From: Semisulcospira habei
Lineage: Eukaryota > Mollusca > Gastropoda > Semisulcospiridae
Length of the DNA: 64,000 bases
Reading direction: 5' to 3'
NCBI GenBank assembly: GCA_036245525.1
Contig: BTPG01000004.1
Span: 52,345,960 to 52,409,959, forward strand
The position numbers and the translations under genes were made by a program. Position 1 is the stretch's first letter, and every line of letters starts with the position of its first letter. Below the pieces are notes generated by a model that made no database searches, was not told the DNA's origin, and saw only the letters and a program-made list of their open reading frames with translations. Of the stretch, positions 56,021 through 64,000 are shown one piece after another.

Positions 56021-56586
56021 GACCCCACGAGACGACATAACCTCCAACAATAACGTAGTTAATGCAAGGGCTTCTGCGATCAGCAACCACTGTTAATCAA
56101 GGACTGAACGTTCGAAAGTGAAAGATGTACCCATTATCAGCCGTTCCGTGGACACACAGGCAGACGCTGCTTCACGGGGCAGTGGTATTGAAAACGGTGT
56201 CCCGCCAGAACGAGCTGATGAATAAGCTCCAGATATGATGCGCAGTACATTATCAGCGGACGTCGGGCTTTACTAATGAAAATACACCTGGAGGTGCTTA
56301 ATCAAGTCAACGCTGTTGTGTCCCAGTCTCTGCAGAGAAAGACGAAGGCACTCAGTGCAGGGAGTACAGTACTGAAACAGTAGTATACACGATCTCCAGG
56401 AGTTTCGTTTACGCCAAATGACTTTCAACCATAAACGAAGGCCGCAAAGTCAGGGCGAACAACCATAAGCATAGACAACACTCCAGCAGACAACACTAAA
56501 GATATCACTTGTGAATGTTCCGAACCTCTCTCGATTCATCATATAATTAATCCTTTTCATTCTGATACACTACTGCTTGAAATTGA
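56021..56586. other. Unassigned sequence
   Basis: About 565 bases without recognised features. Confidence 0.4.
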
Positions 56587-56864
56587 ATATTCTGGCACCA
56601 CCCTTGAACTAAAATGTTTGATCTATCTCCTAGTCTGTAATTTAGCCTTCATAGGACAATTCTCATTTTGGTTTAACTCATTCTACCCCAGACACACCAC
56701 AGCAAGATATGGATCGACCATGGGCACCAAGCATCACCCTTGAACTATCATGGTCGATCTGTGTCCTGCACTGCAAAGCAGTCTTAAGAGGACAACGGCA
56801 AAATTTGTGGATTTCGGTGTTGGGGTAGAATGAGTTAAATCAGCCTCAGAATGTAATAGGTTAA
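56587..56864. mobile_element. PalA element interrupted by another PalA
   Basis: The outer copy (right half only) runs from ATTCTGGCACCACCC and resumes after the inner copy to end GAATGTAATAGGTTAA. The uninterrupted equivalent is 9650-9790. Confidence 0.88.
56673..56838. mobile_element. Inner PalA element, complete ends
   Basis: 166 bp, TTAACTCATTCTACCCC to GGGGTAGAATGAGTTAA. The left palindrome arm is mostly deleted (GATCGACCATGGGCACC then the right arm). It sits at a TTAA of the outer copy. Confidence 0.9.
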
Positions 56865-56933
56865 TACTCTTCTCCTTATTCTGCGTTCCAATCGTCTGGT
56901 CATGCCTAGATTTTGGGTCTCGTCTGGTGTATG

Positions 56934-59133
56934 ACCTCGCGCTGGGACCATATGGCGTTGAGGCGCGTCCCCTGGGTGGTGGATAGGGGGTCCCTCGCGA
57001 GAGGGGTGCACCGAATGAAATAAGGTGCCGTGAACCAACATGGTCTAAGGGAAGGTGACCCCGGCAGAAAACCCCTGGTCCTCCTAGTAAGGGGGTTGGG
57101 CGTGGGGGTAGCTTCCCCATCCTGCAAATAAGGAAATAGCTACAAAAACGCCGACGAAAAGACAAACAGCAATTCCTTTCCTGGAGGAGGAAGGTTCTTC
57201 TACCAGAAGATTTATCACGTCCTGTGGTGAAAGCCGGAAGTCTTCGGAAGTCACAGGACCGAGCCGCCTCTCTCTATCCAGGGACACAACCATGGGCACA
57301 TGGAATGTCAAGACCATGTACCAGAGCGGCAAGGCCGCCCAGATAGCAGCGGAATGCAAAAGTACACCTTTCCTTGCTAGGTATCAGTGAAGCCAGATGG
57401 ACGCAGTCTGGCCAGAAAAGGCTGTTAAGTGGGGAGATGATTCTGTATTCAGGTCATGAAGAGGAGAATGCCCCCCATACAGAAAGAGTAGCCTTCATGC
57501 TGACACCAGTGGCACAGAGAGCGCGGATGGGCTGGGAACCTCTTGGGCCAAGAATTATCACAGCAGCCTTTAGAACCAAGAAAAAGATCAAGCTGAATGT
57601 CATCCAGTGTTAAGCGCTCACTAATGACAGTGACGAGGAAGAGAAACAAGAGTTCTACGACCGACTCCAGAGTGCTGTGGACAAATGTGCGGAGCGAGAC
57701 ATCACCATCGTCATGGGCGATTTTAATGCCAAAATAGGGGAGAACAACACCGGATACGAAGAGGTGATAGGGAGACAGGGACTAGGGGAGATGAGTGAGA
57801 ATGGGGAGAGGTTTGTAGACTTTTGTGCTCTAAACAAACTTGTCATTGGAGGCAGCATCTTCCCACACAGAAGAATACACAAAGCAACTTGGGTCTCACC
57901 TGACCATACTACAGAAAACCAAATAGACCATATCTGCACTAGAAAGAATTTTAGAAGATCCCTTCAAGATGTTCGAGTGAGGAGGGGAGCAGATGTCGCC
58001 TCAGACCACTATCTGCTTACCTTAAGAATAAAGCTCAAGTAAAAGAAAAGCCGCACAGAGATAACAAGAAGACAGCGCTTTAATGTAGGCCTCCTGAGCG
58101 AGACTGGAGTGAGAGAAGAGTTCAAACTGGTACTGTCCAACCGGTTTCAAGCGCTACAGGAGCTAGTAAATGAAGAGGAGGCGGTCACCACAGAGCAGTA
58201 GTGGAAGGCAGTTAGAGAGGCGCTGAACTCAACCTGCAAAGACACTGTAGGGTTCAGGAAACACAATCACAAGGACTGGCTGTCGGCACATACCTTGAAG
58301 AAGATAGAAGTGAGGAGGCAGAAGGAAGCAGTTGTCAACAACAGTCGCACGAGAGCAGCCAACGCAAGGGCACAGGAGGAATACTCGGAAGCCAACCGCG
58401 AGGCAGCAGAGGCAGAAAAGGCAGCAGGCAGCGGCAACATGAAACAGCTCTACGACATTACCAGAAGATTGTCGGGCAAGTATGGCCATACAGAAAGACC
58501 AGTAAAAGATAAAGAAGGCAAGCCTGTTGCAGACAGAGCAGACCAACTCGACAGATGGGCCGAGTATTTTGAAGAGTTACTGAACAGACCCAGCCCCCCC
58601 GACCCCCCCCCCCCCCAGACATCCAGCCAGCAGAGACCGACCTACCCATCAGCTGTGACAGACCCAGCCGGGAAGAGATCAGAAGAGCAGAGGCATTTTT
58701 TAAGAAAGGCAAAGCAGCAGGGCCAGATAGCATCCCAGCGGAGTCTCTGAAAGCAGGCCTAGAGACAACAGTAGAGATGCTGTACCCACTGTTTGGAAAG
58801 ATCTGGGAAGAGGAGGTGATGCCGGCTGACTGGAAGGAGGGGTACCTAATCAAGCTTCCCAAGAAAGGCGACCTCAGCAAGTGTTCCAACTACAGAGGAA
58901 TCACCTTGCTGTCAGTGCCAGAAAAAGGTCTTCAACAGGATCATCCTGGAGAAAATGAAGAGCTCCGTTGACACCCAGCTGAGAGACCAGCAAGCAGGAT
59001 TCAGGAAAAACCGATCATGTACAGATCAGATCGCCACTCTCCGCATCATCGTGGAACAGTCTCTGGAGTGGAGGTCCCCGCTGTACGTCAACTTTGTGGA
59101 TTACGAGAAAGCATTTGACAGCGTGGACCGAGA
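56934..59133 (+). pseudogene. RTE-like LINE copy 2, broken and truncated
   Basis: It shares the 5' leader and coding region of the 14278 element. The start is MGTWNVKTM near 57291, with a frameshift soon after (57350-57375). Stops replace codons at about 57611 and 58040 and in the linker (58198-58201). Deletions near 58400 and a C run near 58600 add frameshifts. The endonuclease GDFNAKIG is intact here (57716 on), unlike copy 1. The reverse transcriptase persists to KAFDSVDRE, where the sequence switches at about 59134 to an opposed LINE fragment. The distal reverse transcriptase, including FADD, is missing. Confidence 0.9.
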
Positions 59134-59775
59134 GATGTGGAGGCGGAGAGGGTCGGAAGCGGAGAGAAGGGAGCGGGGAGGAGTGTAGGGGTGAAGTAAG
59201 TTGGAGAGATAGGCAGGAGCGCAGTTGTTCAGGGATTTGTAGCAGAGAGACAGAATCTTGTATTGGATGCGTTGGGGGATGGGAAGCCAGTGAAGGAGTT
59301 TGAGCAGGGGAGTGATGTGGTCGGATTTTTTCTTTCTGAGGACGAGGCGGGCAGCATTGTTCTGGACGCGCTGGAGAGTGAAAGTGGTGGAGTAAGGGAG
59401 GCTGGAAAGAAGAGAGTTGCAGTAGTCGATGCGAGATAGGATGAGAGAGACAGCAAGTTTGGTGGCAGCTTCGGTAGTGAGGTATTTTCTGATCTGACCT
59501 ATGCGGCGGAGGTGGAAGTAGCATGCCTGGACCGTGGCGGAAACGAAGCTGGTCATGGAAAGAGAGGAATCGAGGATAACGCCGAGGTTTTTGGCCGAGT
59601 CAGAAAGGGAGATGGGGGTGCTGTCGAGTTGATGGTGGAGGGAGGGAGGGAGCTGGGAAAGTTTCTGGCGAGTGCCTACCAGCATGGCTTCCGTTTTGTC
59701 GTCATTCAGTTTAAGCTTGTTTACTGTCATCCAGTTTTTCATGTCTTCGTAGTAGTCAGCCGTGCGAGTCAGTAT
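59134..59775 (-). pseudogene. CR1/L2-like LINE fragment
   Basis: The minus-strand frame (about 200 codons, no stops) encodes WMTVNKLKLNDDKTEAML, AKNLGVILDSSLSM, SRIDYCNSLLSSLPYSTT, LQRVQNNAARLVLRKKK, LLKLLHWLPIPQRIQYK and NNCAPAYLSNLLHPYTPP. It corresponds to the reverse transcriptase thumb and C-terminal region, and is the best-preserved member of this family in the window. It lacks the N-terminal part, FADD and the 3' tail, and abuts the broken RTE-like copy at 59134. Confidence 0.88.
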
Positions 59776-60248
59776 TATTAAGATTATTAAGTTTCATGTT
59801 TAAAGATTTATTGTCTAAAATCACCGGGATGTGAAGAGCTATTAAATAAAATGCATGCATTCATTCATTCAGTTCATTAGTATTCGTTTATGCATTTGTT
59901 CGTTTTAGGAATGTTAGGCTAACAGTGTTTATTATAATGGAATCACTTAACTGCAAAATACGAAAGGGTGGTGCACGTTTTCGTAGATATTTGCCACTTT
60001 GCGTGAAGGTACTTGGGTCCCTCCTGAAGATTTTGAGCGGAGGAAACACGGCTTTGACAGTGATCGCTTTATGGGCGATTACTCCTCTTTGCCGGAATAG
60101 GTCTAGCCATCAAGCATAATAGTTGTGATGGCTGTGCCAAACAGGCCTATTCGGCTGACGCGTAACTGGCCTGCTTATATAATGTGTACGTTTTCGTTGG
60201 TGGCTCACGTGCAATGACAAAAGCGAGTATGTAATGGGATAGTGGCAC
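59776..60248. other. Unassigned sequence
   Basis: About 470 bases without recognised features. Confidence 0.4.
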
Positions 60249-60328
60249 GCACGCACATAAACACACACACGCACACGCACAAACGCATACACGCACAAAC
60301 GTACGCGCGCGCGCGTGTGTGTGTGTGT

Positions 60329-60394
<66 letters not shown>

Positions 60395-60443
60395 CGCAAA
60401 CACACACCAACGCACGCACACACACACACACACACGCACGAAA

Positions 60444-60502
<59 letters not shown>
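60249..60502. repeat. (CA)n-(TG)n-(CA)n microsatellite
   Basis: CA-type repeats, then GCGCGCGCGTG and a (TG)n tract to about 60392, then CA repeats again. Opposed CA and TG tracts can pair within a strand. Confidence 0.95.
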
Positions 60503-60503
<1 letters not shown>

Positions 60504-60780
60504 CAAAGTGGCCCTGTCACGGAGTGTCTAGCCGGAAGGACGCCACAAGATGGAGTGAGGTAGGAATGCCGCAGGAAAGATCAAGAGACAGCAAGTGTGA
60601 GAGAAAATATACAGCGCGCGCCAACAGGTGAGAAAATGCGGATGAAACACGCAAAAGTGAAGTGAGCAGTGGTAGGCTGAACCCCCAAGAGCATTCCCCG
60701 TGTGAGACACAAAGATGTAATTGAAAGCAATAACTGCTAGCTAGTCAGTACGCATAAAGATAAAGTCGTCAGTCTCTAAT
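60503..60780. other. Unassigned sequence
   Basis: No recognised feature. Confidence 0.35.
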
Positions 60781-60849
60781 TGTGCGCTAGTCTGTGATTT
60801 TGGACCTTCCGGCGAAGCCGGAAGGTCCAAAATCACAGACTAGCACACA
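60781..60849. repeat. PalD palindrome, best copy
   Basis: 33-base arms with one mismatch and a 3-base GAA loop. CTAGTC/GACTAG is changed in both arms from the usual CTGGTC/GACCAG, and CTTCCGG/CCGGAAG from CTTACGG/CCGTAAG. Confidence 0.97.
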
Positions 60850-61205
60850 ACACCTCCAGTCTCTTCTGGGCATGGATACGGTGGCTTTTGCTGGTTGGTT
60901 TGGCCACAGCCACTTTCATCTCAATTTCTCACACGTAGTTGGTGATCTGGGTTTAAGGGCTTAAACTGTCTGGCGACCCTGACTCCCTCCACCCACCCAC
61001 CCCCCACCCCCCACCCTCCCAAAATAATAATAATAATAATAATAATAATCTGTAAGAGACATAGATCATCATACACCCTGTTCATTACAGACGTTCTTAC
61101 GGACTAATGACTTTCGCTTGTCTTGTAGCTGACAAACGATACTGTGATTGTATACAATAGGATCAATGCCTGTCGCAGATTGCAAACGTTCACATTACCG
61201 TCAAA
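60850..61205. other. Unassigned sequence with PalB scrap
   Basis: (AAT)n at 61024-61049, a PalB left-arm scrap (GTAAGAGACATAGATC) at 61053-61080, otherwise unassigned. Confidence 0.5.
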
Positions 61206-61300
61206 GACATTGGGGTTTTTTGTTGTTGTTTGTTTTGTTTTTGTTTTTTTGGGTTTTTTTTTTTTTTTTTTTTTTTGTTTGTTTTTTGTTTGTTTTTTTG
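61206..61300. repeat. T/G-rich tract with poly-T
   Basis: TTTG-type repeats around about 20 consecutive T. Confidence 0.9.
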
Positions 61301-61550
61301 AAGTTCCTGAGGATTCGCGACTTGTAAAGTATCAGGAATAGCAACGACCTATGAGCCTCTATGCCGCTTGCAAGCATGCTGGGGTTTCGAGGCTGGAGTG
61401 GGCAAAACACAGGGAGCGTTTTTGATGTTGTTTATTCCACAAGGCGCCAGTGTTTTGGCGTGAACCACTCGTGAGGCAGATCAGTAGCGAGAGCCGAGAG
61501 TTGATGTTTTCAACTCCTTCCCCTCCACCTTCAACTGAGTGTCAAGCACG
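61301..61550. other. Unassigned sequence
   Basis: A PalB-like scrap (GAGCCTCTATGCCGCTTGC) near 61353-61372. Otherwise nothing recognised. Confidence 0.4.
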
Positions 61551-61739
61551 GATTGACTGTCATAGTTCAAGGGTTAGTTACTGATTAGCTTGGCGCCTTT
61601 ACAGGCGCCAAGCTAATCAGTAACTACCCTTGAGCCATTACGATCGATTCACTAAACACGGCGTGTACGTGGCGCTTTAGCGGCAGAAGCTTATGAAGTC
61701 TGAAATGTGTTAATTTGGACCTGGAAGTGAAAGGGTTAA
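61551..61739. mobile_element. PalA element with strongly covaried arms
   Basis: The palindrome (61551-61650) reads AGTTACTGATTAGC and GCTAATCAGTAACT, a multi-base paired departure from the common GGTGCCAGAATAGC. The right end GTGAAAGGGTTAA closes at 61739. Confidence 0.9.
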
Positions 61740-61859
61740 GAGGATCCGTCGTGACTCAAAACAGACGAAACTCGCCCCCATGATCATTGCAAGATGACGG
61801 CTCATCCTCGATACTGATACATCAGCCAAGATAATCTCATGCTTTGATTATCAGTACTG

Positions 61860-62232
61860 CTTGGTTTGGTGGTTGGGTGGTGGGCCATGGGCTGGTGGGT
61901 TGGTTGGTTGATTGATTGATTGACTGACTGACTGACTGACTGACTGACTGACTGACTGACTGGTTGGCCGGTTGGTTGGTTGGTGGGTTGATTGATGGAT
62001 TGATTGATTGATGGATTGATGGATTGGATTGGATTGGATGGATCGAGCAAGCGATCGATGGATGAATCGATGGATCGATCGATGGATGGGGATCGATCGA
62101 TGGATCGATCGATGGATCGAGCGAGCGAGCGAGCGATCGAGCGAGCGAGCGATCGAGCGAGCAATTAAATGAGCGAGCGATTGAGTGGGATTTCCTGGGC
62201 GAGCGATTCATTCGTTCGTTCGTTCGTTTGTT
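61860..62232. repeat. Tetranucleotide tract (GATT, GACT, GATC, GAGC)
   Basis: Successive blocks of GATT, GACT, TTGG, GATG, GATC and GAGC repeats ending in TTCG/TTTG. Confidence 0.95.
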
Positions 62233-62424
62233 TGTTTACTGTGGCCAGCCAAGGTAATTCTCTGTTCTGACCATCATAAGTCCATTACTATAATAGTAAT
62301 AGACTTATGTGACCACCTATCATTCTTCCTCCTCAGGAGGCCTTCAGCGGTCCCGGGCCATTCCAGTTCCGAGTGACATGAGCCCTGCAAGATTTACTAA
62401 CTCCCGTCAGTGGTAGCCTTTTGT
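62233..62424. other. Unassigned DNA with small hairpin
   Basis: CATAAGTCCATTACT faces AGTAATAGACTTATG at 62275-62308. Confidence 0.6.
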
Positions 62425-62454
62425 GTGCTGGTCTATGATTTTACAGACCAGCAC
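62425..62454. repeat. PalD, internally deleted
   Basis: Only the outer arms GTGCTGGTCT and AGACCAGCAC remain, separated by ATGATTTTAC. Confidence 0.75.
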
Positions 62455-62782
62455 CCGGCATTGACGTTCATGTACCTCAGACAGTGGCCCGGATCTGTTT
62501 GAATCCGCGATGCCGCCGTTCTCCATCCGCCGTCCTCCACGCAGTGCAGCGGCCGAGGGCGTCGGTCTGGTCGGTATGCGACAGGTGTGTGCGGAGAATG
62601 TACTTTGTAACGAACAGCATATGGGGGAGAGATGTGTCGACACTGAACGAAAGGTTAGCCAGGCCGCCGCCATTTCCCAAAAAAATCCCGACATGCCGAG
62701 CAGGCGACAGGCTAGCCGAAACTACCCCATCAACAATCCCCATCTCCGGTGTACAAAACCTTAACGAAAATGATAAGCCACG
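62455..62782. other. Unassigned sequence
   Basis: GC-rich with overlapping open frames on both strands. No family recognised. Confidence 0.4.
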
Positions 62783-62850
62783 TGAAAGAGGCATGGATCC
62801 TCATGAGCACTTTGGGGGTGCAGGGGGTCATGACAATTCATGCGTCTTGT
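62783..62850. repeat. PalB palindrome, decayed
   Basis: GAAAGAGGCATGGATCCTC and a mutated return ending ATGCGTCTTG. Confidence 0.75.
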
Positions 62851-63001
62851 TCATGATGATCGGCCACATTTAGTGTTATTACTGACTGTCTCTGCTGTAG
62901 ACCGAATTACAGGAGTTTAGTAAATGCCGCTCAGTTCGGTTGCGGCCGGTGTCAGTTGTGTGGTGGGATCGATGGCTCAGAGTAAAGTGAGCAATAGATC
63001 G

Positions 63002-63041
63002 TCGGGTCGACGCCAGATGCCTGCATCTGGCGTCGGCCCGA
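63002..63041. repeat. Short palindrome
   Basis: 19-base arms (63002-63020 and 63023-63041) with one mismatch and a 2-base loop; core GACGCCAGATGC and its complement. Confidence 0.9.
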
Positions 63042-63519
63042 GGAACTTGTGCTAGACTGGGATGGCGACCGACAGTTTATTTGTCTATTGGTGCGGGCGC
63101 TCAGAGCCCTGCAAGCCGAGACAAGAAAAGGCGATCCTGTTTGTTTCCCCTGTACGTCTCCAGAGGGCGCTCCGGTCTCCATCCTTCCGGGAGCCGAGCC
63201 CTGGACTTTTTGCTACTTTTATTGATCAGGTTTCACCCTCACGCGTGTTCTTACCTGTTCAGGTGCGAGTCATCAATCAGCACAAATACAGGTGCGTATT
63301 GAGTTCAGTCACTGCCCCTCCCGTTATTGACTCAGATTTCGCTATGGACTGCTGAGCACGGTCTTAGTAAGCAAAACGTATTTGGACAGACGTCGCCGTA
63401 GTCGCGGCATCTATCACTATTCTCAACACAGACTGAGCAAATTCCCACTGAAAAAAAAAACAAAAAAAAAACGAATTGTCCGCTAGATTGTACATCAGTT
63501 ACCGGCGGGTCGGAAAACA
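63042..63519. other. Unassigned sequence
   Basis: An A run near 63450-63471 and no recognised gene. Confidence 0.4.
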
Positions 63520-63618
63520 GATCGACTATGATAGTTCAAGGGTGGTGACAGAATGGCTTGGCGCCTCTAAGAGCCACTAAGCTATTCGAACAGCACCCCT
63601 TGAATTATCATGGTCGTC
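63520..63618. repeat. PalA palindrome, decayed
   Basis: GATCGACTATGATAGTTC and the return GAATTATCATGGTCG are clear. The centre is mutated. Confidence 0.8.
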
Positions 63619-63885
63619 CCATGTCCGTAGTGTGTCGTGTGGCACGGCTGCGTGGGTGACTGAGTACAAGCACGCGAAGGTATGTCTGAAATGTATGCGC
63701 TGTGATGTAAAGTCTTGAAATACTTGCCCGCGAGTGAGACCACAGACAAAGCGCCGTGGGAGATCCATCACACTAAAGACATGCATGAGGACCTCGTAAT
63801 GACAATCCGCTGACCTCTCTGAAACAACCCCTCTCTCGGGTGGTCGCTCTTACCAGGGAAGCTCATATCCCAGACCCTGTCCCGT
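63619..63885. other. Unassigned sequence
   Basis: No recognised feature. Confidence 0.35.
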
Positions 63886-63934
63886 GCAAGAGACATAGAT
63901 TCGCAGGGGCTCATGAGAATCCATGTCTCTTGCT
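63886..63934. repeat. PalB, inner left arm deleted
   Basis: GCAAGAGACATAGATTC joins directly to GCAGGGGCTCATGAG and the rest of the right arm. Confidence 0.85.
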
Positions 63935-64000
63935 GCATTAAATCGGCCTTATCTGATTTAGCTGCAGAAGAGAAGTGTTAACAGATTCACAGAGTCAAGA

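Overview
This is a gene-poor, repeat-saturated stretch of an animal nuclear genome. The evidence is RTE-like and CR1/L2-like non-LTR retrotransposons, a tRNA-derived SINE, a probable solo LTR, very long (CA)n, (GA)n, (TA)n and (TTTG)n microsatellites, and hundreds of short inverted repeats. The repeat style resembles marine invertebrate, probably molluscan (gastropod), genomes; that assignment is from memory and is not proven here. I find no convincing host gene. One 179-base stretch with splice-like edges (12426-12604) is the best exon candidate and it is weak.

The dominant feature is fold-back DNA. I name the families for this report. PalA (about 21 copies or fragments, core reading GTTCAAGGGTGGTGCC then AGCTTGGCGCC and back), PalB (about 34 copies, GCAAGAGGCATAGATTC and back), PalC (about 11, ATGCGCAAAAGGCCATCG and back), PalD (about 10, CTGGTCTGTGATTTTGGACC and back), and the rarer PalE, PalF, PalG and FB1. 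Complete PalA, PalB, PalE and PalF copies begin and end in TTAA and carry short CYC/GRG-type ends. Nested copies compared with uninterrupted relatives show that TTAA is the insertion site. I infer non-autonomous piggyBac-type elements. The two arms of one copy tend to share substitutions that separate it from other copies.

Layout: 1-9.8 kb is a mosaic of PalA-D, a SINE fragment, a 0.6-kb terminal-inverted-repeat element (6654-7268) and microsatellites. 9.85-11.15 kb is a 5'-truncated LINE on the minus strand. 14.28-17.56 kb is an almost intact RTE-like LINE with one in-frame TAG and a lost endonuclease Asp. 18.4-21.5 kb is simple repeats. 21.5-24.5 kb is a decayed jockey/CR1-type LINE on the minus strand. 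25-33.5 kb is the densest palindrome cluster, with a full SINE. 34-43 kb has two copies of a dispersed repeat (the second at 46.6 kb), PalC copies, a triplicated CA-rich block, a LINE fragment inside a PalA copy, and a 21-bp minisatellite. 43.4 kb has a type I hammerhead ribozyme motif between (TA)n tracts. 44.7-46.5 kb is a 1739-bp probable solo LTR whose insertion is shown by an empty relative at 33.4 kb. 47.6-48.2 kb has inverted LINE tails. 54.7-55.6 kb is a five-unit tandem array of about 175 bp. 56.9-59.1 kb is a second, broken copy of the 14-kb LINE, truncated by an opposed LINE fragment. The rest is fold-backs and microsatellites.

Nothing suggests that these parts work together as a pathway. 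They are layers of mobile-element insertion and decay. Most long open frames are microsatellites or palindromes read through.
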